Source of the DNA: Costus lasius
Taxonomy: Eukaryota; Streptophyta; Magnoliopsida; Zingiberales; Costaceae
Direction of reading: 5' to 3'
NCBI GenBank assembly: GCA_027563935.2
Contig: CM050449.1
Location: 56,933,949-56,997,948 of the forward strand
DNA: 64,000 nucleotides
Positions within the stretch are counted from its first letter, which is position 1. Each line of letters starts with the position of its first letter. Positions 57,252 through 64,000 of this stretch are shown here, one piece after another. Made by a program: the position numbers and the translations under genes. The notes under the pieces were generated by a model. That model saw only the letters and a list, made by a program, of their open reading frames with translations, searched no databases and was not told the origin of the DNA.

Positions 57252-60200
57252 AGCGCTCCAAGGAGATAAGAGGGGAAGCATCGCTTCTGGCTCAGGTATA
57301 TTTGTGACTGAAGTCATGATATCTTCTTCTTCTATATCATGGGTGTTGGACACTGCATGTGGAGTTCACATTTGTTCAAATGTACAGGAACTCAAGAGAA
57401 GAAGGCAGGTGGGACAGCGTGAGGTGGACCTACGAGTTGGAAACGGGGCACGGGTTGCTGCTGTTGCTGTAGGGGATTATTACATCTCATTACCATCTGG
57501 CATTGTATTAGAATTAAACAATTGTTATTTTGTACCCAGTATTACTAAAAATATTATCTCTATTCCTGCACTTGTCAGGAAAGGGTTTTCCATTGAATGC
57601 AAGATTTCAAAGTGTTATCTTACTCTTGATAATATTGTTTATGCTACTGGATCAATTAACAATGGGTTATTCATGTTGGACATGGAATATTCTATACAAA
57701 ATATTGATAATAAGAAAGCCAAGTATGCTGATGACAGCACCTTGTTAAGGCATAGTCGTTTAGGCCATATTAACAAGAAGCGCATTAAGCGGTTGCATGA
57801 TCATGGACTGCTGGGATCATTCTCCTATGAGGAGATTGATACATGCAAAGCTTGTTTAATGGGTAAAATGACGAAGGCTCCTTTTCCTAACAAAGGTCAA
57901 AGGGCTTCAGGTTTACTTGACCTTATACACAGTGATGTGTGTGGGCCATTTAGTAAACATGCCAGAGGTGGCTATCAGTACTTCATTACCTTTACTGATG
58001 ATTTCAGTAGGTATGGTTATGTCTATCGGATGAGACATAAGAGTGAATCTTTTAACAAGTTCAAAGAGTTCAAGAATGAAGTACAGAATCAGCTAGGCCG
58101 AAATATCAAGGCACTTCGTTCTGATCGAGGTGGAGAATACTTGAGTCATGCGTTTACTGACTATCTAAAGGAGTGTGGGATTATCTCACAGCTCACTCCG
58201 CCAGGAACACCGCAATGGAATGGTGTGTCCGAGAGGAGAAATAGAACGTTACTTGATATGGTTCGTTCGATGATGAGTCAGGCTACTCTTCCATACTCCT
58301 TTTGGGGATTTGCACTGGAAACAGCTGCAAAGGTACTAAACCGAGTGCCATCCAAGGCAGTTTCAAAGACTCCATATGAATTATGGTATGGGAAACAGCC
58401 GAGCTTGACGTTTATTAGGATCTGGGGTTGCGAGGCTTATGTCAAAAAGCTCGCCTCTGGGAAACTGGAGAGCAGATCTGAGAAATGCATCTTTGTCGGT
58501 TACCCTAAGGAAACTAAGGGTTATTATTTCTACGATCCCAAAGAGAACAAGGTATTTGTTGCTCGGACGGCCATATTTCTTGAGAAGGAGTTTCTTCTGC
58601 AAGAGGCCAGTGGGAGAGAAATAAAGCTGGATGAGAATCCAGAGGAAGGACAAAGTAGTCAAGCACAGTTGGATGAGCCTGAGCCGGTAGAGCAGGTTAT
58701 TGAACAACCTGAGGCTCAGACATCACGGGAACCGCGAAGATCGGGAAGGATCCGTCGTCAGCCTGAGCGTTATGACGGAGTCTACATCATTGATAATGAT
58801 GAACCCCTCACTTATGCGGATGCGGTCAGTGGACCGGAGTCAGCTAGATGGCTTGAAGCTATGCGAGCCAAGATGGACTCCATGTCAAATAACCAAGTCT
58901 GGGATTTGGTTAATCCGCCTCCGGGAGTAATCCCTATAGGCTGTAAATGGATCTTCAAGAAGAAGATTGACATGGATGGTAACGTGGTTACCTATAAAGG
59001 CAGGCTAGTAGCGAAAGGTTTCAAACAAATCTACGGGATAGATTATGATGAAACTTTCTCTCCTGTAGCCATGTTCAAGTCTATTCGGATTCTTTTCGCG
59101 ATAGCAGCATATTACGATTATGAGATCTGGCAGATGGATGTGAAAACTGCTTTCCTTAATGGAAAACTGGATGAGGATGTGTACATGACACAACCTGAAG
59201 GTTTCACTAATCCAGCAGATCGTCATAAAATATGCAAGTTAAAGAAGTCCATTTATGGACTTAAACAAGCATCTAGAAGCTGGAATATTCGTTTTGATGA
59301 ATCAATCTCTGAGTTTGGCTTCATCAAGAACGAGGATGACCCGTGTGTATATAAGAGGTTTAGTGGGAGCGTGATTACTTTCCTAGTCCTCTACGTCGAT
59401 GATATCTTAATCATTGGAAACGATATTCCTGAACTGCATGCTGTTAAAGCATGGTTAGGAAAATGTTTTCAGATGAAAGATTTAGGAGAAGCAGCCTATG
59501 TATTAGGTGTGAAGATCTACAGGGATAGATCTAAGAGGCTTCTCGGGCTGTGCCAGAGTACTTACATCGATAAAGTCCTGGAGAGATTCCATTTAGAGAA
59601 TTCTAAAAGAGGATATCTTCCAGTCAGACTTGGTCTGAATCTTTCGAAGGGTCAGTGTCCACAAACACAGACTGAGAAAGATGAAATGGACAATACGCCT
59701 TATGCTTCGGCTATTGGGTCCATTATGTATGCGATGTTGTGCACTCGCCCAGACGTCGCTTACGGGTTAAGCGTGACCAGTCGATTCCAAAGTAATCCAG
59801 GTCAGGCACACTGGATTGCAGTCAAGAACATTTTAAAATATCTGCGGAGGACCAAAGATATGTTCTTGATATATGGTGGTCAGGAAGAACTCAGTATAGA
59901 AGGATATACTGACGCTTCGTTCCAGTCGGACCAGGATGATTTCCGATCGCAATCAGGCTATGTCTTTAGCTTGAATGGAGGAGCGGTGGTGTGGAAGAGT
60001 TTCAAACAGTCAACTGTTGCTGATTCCACAGCAGAAGCCGAGTATGTTGCAGCCTCGGAAGCATCCAAGGAGGCAGTGTGGATTCGTAAGTTCATTAAGG
60101 AACTTGGTGTCGTTCCTTCGAGTGCTGATCCTTTGGTTATCTTCTGTGATAACACTGGAGCAATCGCACAAGCAAAGGAACCACGGTCGCACCAGAAGTC

Positions 60201-60375
60201 CAAGCACATACAGAGACGGTTTCATTTGATCAGGGAGATCATTGATCGTGGCGAGATCAAAATCTGCAAGATTCATACAGACGACAATCAGGCTGACCCG
60301 CTTACCAAGCCTCTGGCGCAGCAAAAGCATAAGAAGCACTGTAATAATATGGGTTTGAGATTTCTCAACCATTAG
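57243..60375 (+). pseudogene. Copia G pol: protease, integrase, RT, RNase H (otherwise intact)
   Basis: Open from DCKALQGDKR to the terminal GLRFLNH stop. It contains WVLDTACG, the HHCC region (Trp before the first His changed to Arg: RHSRLGH), HSDVCGPF, RSDRGGEY, GVSERRN, QMDVKTAFLNG, LYVDDILI, GYTDASF, AEAEYVA and FCDNTGA. All catalytic residues are present. The upstream in-frame ATG at 57217 is an artefact of the shifted frame. Apart from the 1-bp insertion this is the most complete and probably youngest coding copy of the family in the window. Confidence 0.92.
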
Positions 60376-60395
60376 ATTAAGTGCAAGTGGGAGAT
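60376..60395 (+). other. Element G polypurine tract region
   Basis: The 20 bases after the stop codon end in AAGTGGGAGAT, directly before the 3' LTR. Confidence 0.87.
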
Positions 60396-62103
60396 TGTTG
60401 GGGTATGCCCTTAAGGCTAATGTTTGAGGCCTTGGGATTCCATGAGTATCATGTATATAAACTCTTTTGTTTATAAAGGCAATGGTTGTTATTCAGGTTG
60501 TTACATTGTCTGCTGCAATATGTGTACTTCTGAATAATGTCTCAAAGCTGTTCAGCTAGGCTGACATGCAGTTAAGTCCTTAGTCGAGATATCTTGGTGA
60601 ACATGAGACAGCCTTGATATGGTTAAGACTAATATGTGTTCTAATCTTATAGGATGCTTCGAGCATGGAATAAGATGTAGACTCATGGGTACATTGGATG
60701 TACTGGACAGACCCTACTAGGATATTCAATTGTTTGTCACAATGTGAATAATCCTTGAATGCTGCAAGTGGCACATGTCCTTTGACTTGAGATCACTTGT
60801 GTTTCTAAATGATGATTGTCATTGTTTTGAGGTAGTTCAATATCATTTGAAATAAAATGATTATAGACTATCTTGGATGGTGAGCTTGAGTCAGGTTAGG
60901 GCACTAGTGATAGATAAAGGATTGCCGTCTCCTTGTTTAAGGAGTGTGATGTTCTAATGGGCCCCCCCTATGAGATGATTGAGAAAGTGTATGGCCATAC
61001 CCAGGTGACTATGTTCATCTGATCTAATCATGCTCATCATATTGGAGATACAGGCTTGACACGCTTGTCCAATAAGGACATCCAGTGGCAAAGGAAACAT
61101 GTATGCCTTGTGAATTTGATTCACACTTGTGCTGTGGTTTGGGTGTAGTCTTGGAAGACTCTTTTCTTTATATCGGGAGACAGTGATGTGTTGCTAGATA
61201 CCCCTCACTGATCGTGATGACGCAAGTCATCGTTACCGACATTTAAAGGAAACCCTCAGGGTCGCACAATTTGATGATATGACTTACTTAAGTCAGATCG
61301 TGTGGACTGATTTGTTTTGGTTCAGTTTAAAAGAGTTTAAACTCTGATTGTAAGTGAGATCTAGTCTGATCATGTTTGATTGATTAGGGCTTGAGATCGG
61401 TAAGCTTCGATCGAGAGTATTGATGCTAGATCGGTGAGATCAAGAGCATCGAGGGATGGACGGTTAGATCATTGAACCATTGGGTTTGATAATGTCTAGA
61501 CTATTGCTTGGGCTGATTTGGTTTGACCAATGAACCATTGACATGTGAACCGGCTCAAGTGTGAGCGCATGGTCCACATGGAGTGGGATGATCGTTTGGT
61601 TCACTTGATGTGAACGCAAAACGCTTCAACGGTTTCGGTTGCTATTTTTGGAAAGTCCAAAAATGAAAAACGTCTCCACGTTCAATGTGTGGTTTAATGC
61701 CTCATTCAACATTCGGCTCCTCTCTCTCGACGAGACGCAAGGGGTTGAAGGTGTTGACGACGAGAAGTTCGGCCAAGCAAGACACCATCTTTTTCCTTCA
61801 TTCGATCAAGGACATCTTGGAGATCCTTGCTAGCACAAGGAGCATCCAAGGAGCAAGTCATCAATCCTTTTGTGTGCGACAATTTGGAGGAGACCTCTCT
61901 TGTTCTCTCGCTTCCAAGTCGCCATCTTCTTCATGGCTATGGTATGGATCTAAACTTGATCAAGTTGATCATATGTTCTTGCGAAAGATCTATGAAAACC
62001 CTTGCTTCCGCTTGCAAAGATTTATGCGCCACCATTTAGGGTTTTCGCTCCCCCTTGAAGGGGACCTATTAGGGTTTCGCTCCCTCTTGAAAGGGACCCA
62101 ACA
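60396..62103 (+). repeat. Element G 3' LTR
   Basis: 1708 bp, identical in length to the reassembled 5' LTR and nearly identical in sequence. The hairpin is at 61216-61231. It is followed by the TSD GAAGG (62104-62108). Confidence 0.94.
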
Positions 62104-62108
62104 GAAGG

Positions 62109-63419
62109 TTGAATGGAGCGTTCACTTGTTTTGGCGTTGAAGGGAACATGCGCTTATTACTTTCCAAAATAGGAAAGACATTAAGCCATGCGTTCAAGAT
62201 CTCTAAACCGATCAATAACGCCACAAACAATGAACCATGCGTTCAAGCTCTTGAACCGGTTCAATGTAAATGCATTTGGTCCAAAGACCAAACCAAACCA
62301 GCCCAAGCCATTTGGTCTAGATCATCTTAAACCCTAAGGCTGCAGATCTAACCGTTCATCTCGTCATGCTCTTGATCTCACCGATCTAGCATCAATACTC
62401 TCGATCGAAGCTTACCGATCTCAAGCCCTAATCAATCAAACATGATCAGACCAGATCTCACTTACAATCAGAGATTAAATCCCTTTGAACTGAACCGAAA
62501 CAATTCAGTCCACACGATCTGACTTAACTAAGCCATATCATCAAATTGTGCGACCCTAAGGGTTTCCTTTAAATGTCGGTAACGATAACTTACGTTATCA
62601 CGATCAGTGAGGGGTATCTAGCAACACATCACTGTCTCCCGATATAAAGGAAAGAGTCTTCCAAGACTACACCCAAACCACAGCACAAGTGTGAATCCAC
62701 TTCACTAGGCATACATGTATCCTTTGCCACTGGATGTTCTTATTGGACAAGCGGGTCAAGCTTGTAACTCCAATATGATGAGCATGATTAGATCAGGTGA
62801 ACATAGTCACCTGGGTATGGCCATACACTTTCTCAATCATCTCATTCGGGGGGGCCCCTTTAGAACATCACACTCCTTAAACAAGGAGACGGCAATCCTA
62901 TATCTATCACTAGTGTCCTAACCTGACTCATGATCATTATCCAAGATAGTCTATAACCATTATGTTTCAAATGATATTGAACTACCTCAAAACAATGACA
63001 ATCATCATTTAGAAACACAAGTGATCTCAAGTCAGAGGACATGTGCCACTTGTTGCAAACAAGGAATATTCACATTGTGACAAGCAATTGAATATCCTAG
63101 TAGGGTCTGTCCAGTACATCCAATGTACCCATGAGTCTACATCTTATTCCATGCTCGAAGCATCCTATATGATTAGAACATATATTAGTCTCAATCATAT
63201 CAAGGCTGTCTCAGGTTCACCAAGATATCTCGACTAAGGACAAAATAGCATGTCAGCCTAGCTGAACAGCATTGAGACATTATTCAGAAGAACACACATT
63301 GCAGCTGATGATGTAACAACCTGAATAATAACCATTGCCTTTGTAAACATAAGAGTTTATACATGATACTGTTACAATCCCAAGGCCTCAAACATTAGCC
63401 TTAAGGGCATACCCCAACA
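62109..63419 (-). repeat. Element C 5' LTR, piece 4
   Basis: 1311 bp completing C's 5' LTR. It carries the hairpin at 62584-62599 and ends ACCCCAACA, followed by the TSD AATAT. Confidence 0.93.
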
Positions 63420-63424
63420 AATAT

Positions 63425-63800
63425 GCCACTTGTTTGCATATAAGGATTATTCACATTGTGACAAGCAATTGAATATCCTAAGTAGGGTCTGTCCAGTACA
63501 TCCAATGTACCCATGAGTCTACATCTTATTCCATGCTCGAAGCATCCTATAAGATTAGAACACATATTAGTCTCAATCATATCAAGGCTGTCTCATGTTC
63601 ACCAAGATATCTCGACTAAGGACAATACTGCATGTCAGCCAAGCTGAACAGCATTGAGACATTATTCAGAAGTATACATATGGCAGCAGATAATGCAACA
63701 ACCTGAATAACAACCATTGCCTTTATAAACATTAAGTTTATACATGATACTAATATCATCCCAAGGCCTCAAACATTAGCCTTAAGGGCATACCCCAACA
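63425..63800 (-). repeat. LTR D, right fragment (5' end of the LTR)
   Basis: Continues D after C (GCCACTTGTTTGC...ACCCCAACA). No polypurine tract follows 63800, so this is the outer edge of a 5' LTR or of a solo LTR. Confidence 0.88.
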
Positions 63801-64000
63801 CCTAATCCAACTAGGAGTTGGAATCCTAATTTAATTAGGAGTTAGAATCCTAACCCTATTGGGAAATAGAGTCCTATTCCAACTAGGAGTTGGAATCCTA
63901 ATTCAATTAGTAGTTGGAATTCTAATTCTACTAGAAATGAGAATCCTAATCTAATTAGGATTCAAATCCTAATGAGAATTAGATTTGGATAAGGCCCATA
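63801..64000. repeat. A+T-rich flank with imperfect inverted and tandem repeats
   Basis: Repeated AACTAGGAGTTGGAATCCTAA-like units of about 20-24 bp, many partly self-complementary. It is not related to the copia or gypsy elements here. It is either host intergenic DNA or the edge of another repeat. No gene seen. Confidence 0.6.

Larger units (their letters stand above)
42214..62103 (+). mobile_element. Copia element G, 5' LTR interrupted by H
   Basis: Plus-strand element flanked by GAAGG (42209-42213 and 62104-62108) in C's 5' LTR. Without H it is about 9.1 kb with two LTRs of exactly 1708 bp. Only about four LTR differences were seen by eye, the fewest of any pair here. Gag-pol has one 1-bp insertion and is otherwise open. 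The ends TGTTGGG and CCCAACA form a 7-bp terminal inverted repeat. Confidence 0.94.
27513..63419 (-). mobile_element. Copia element C, with E, F and G nested in its 5' LTR
   Basis: Minus-strand element with ends TGAAGAAACCCC (27513) and ACCCCAACA (63419), flanked by AATAT (27508-27512 and 63420-63424). Without nested insertions it is about 9.1 kb: a 1698-bp 3' LTR, a 5.75-kb internal region and a 1679-bp 5' LTR reassembled from four pieces. Gag-pol has a premature stop and a catalytic RT mutation. Confidence 0.93.

Overview
This window looks like intergenic heterochromatic DNA from a plant nuclear genome. Almost all of it is LTR retrotransposons, and I see no host gene, rRNA, tRNA gene, operon or CRISPR array. 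The evidence for a plant is as follows. Every element is primed by initiator Met-tRNA (binding site TGGTATCAGAGC). The dominant family encodes a Ty1/copia polyprotein in the order gag, zinc knuckle, protease, integrase, RT, RNase H, whose gag resembles the plant Angela/BARE lineage. A Ty3/gypsy element has a chromodomain-like tail and 3.6-kb LTRs typical of plant Tekay/Del chromoviruses. The species cannot be fixed from this sequence; a monocot is plausible but unproven.

The layout is a nested stack that can be reconstructed almost completely from 5-bp target-site duplications (TSDs). The base layer is a minus-oriented copia LTR, D (27293-27512 and 63425-63800). Two copia elements inserted into it. 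Element A (plus; starts left of the window, ends 27292) carries a gypsy element in its gag-pol (2863-13674, TSD CACGG) and a minus copia element B (14042-23005, TSD CTGGG). Element C (minus; 27513-63419, TSD AATAT) has a 5' LTR split by a solo LTR E (35189-36880, TSD CCTTG), a non-autonomous element F (36906-42087, TSD GCAAG) and copia element G (plus; 42214-62103, TSD GAAGG). G's own 5' LTR was hit by copia element H (plus; 42683-53486, TSD ATTAT). H's pol and the start of its 3' LTR are replaced by a 2.8-kb gypsy-type LTR, I (48989-51798). The deepest nesting is D > C > G > H > I. The last 200 bp (63801-64000) are A+T-rich imperfect repeats flanking D.

The copia gag-pol frame is 3885 bp (1294 aa) in A, once its two insertions are removed, and also in C. 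Each copy has few lesions: A none besides the insertions, B a 1-bp deletion, C a stop codon plus a catalytic Asp-to-His change in RT, G a 1-bp insertion in an A-run, and H a stop codon plus loss of the pol 3' end. The gypsy element has lost nearly all of RT and RNase H. F encodes only a protease-fold remnant and must move in trans. By eye the LTR pairs differ at well under 1% of sites, so the pile-up is recent.

The most interesting signal is not a gene. Every copia LTR holds a short hairpin 47 bp downstream of a TATA-like sequence. Its stem changes by paired, compensatory substitutions between subfamilies, and all four loop versions fit the GNRA tetraloop rule. The leader upstream of gag also carries two near-palindromes that differ from each other by a paired change. 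Together these suggest structured RNA elements in the retrotransposon genome.
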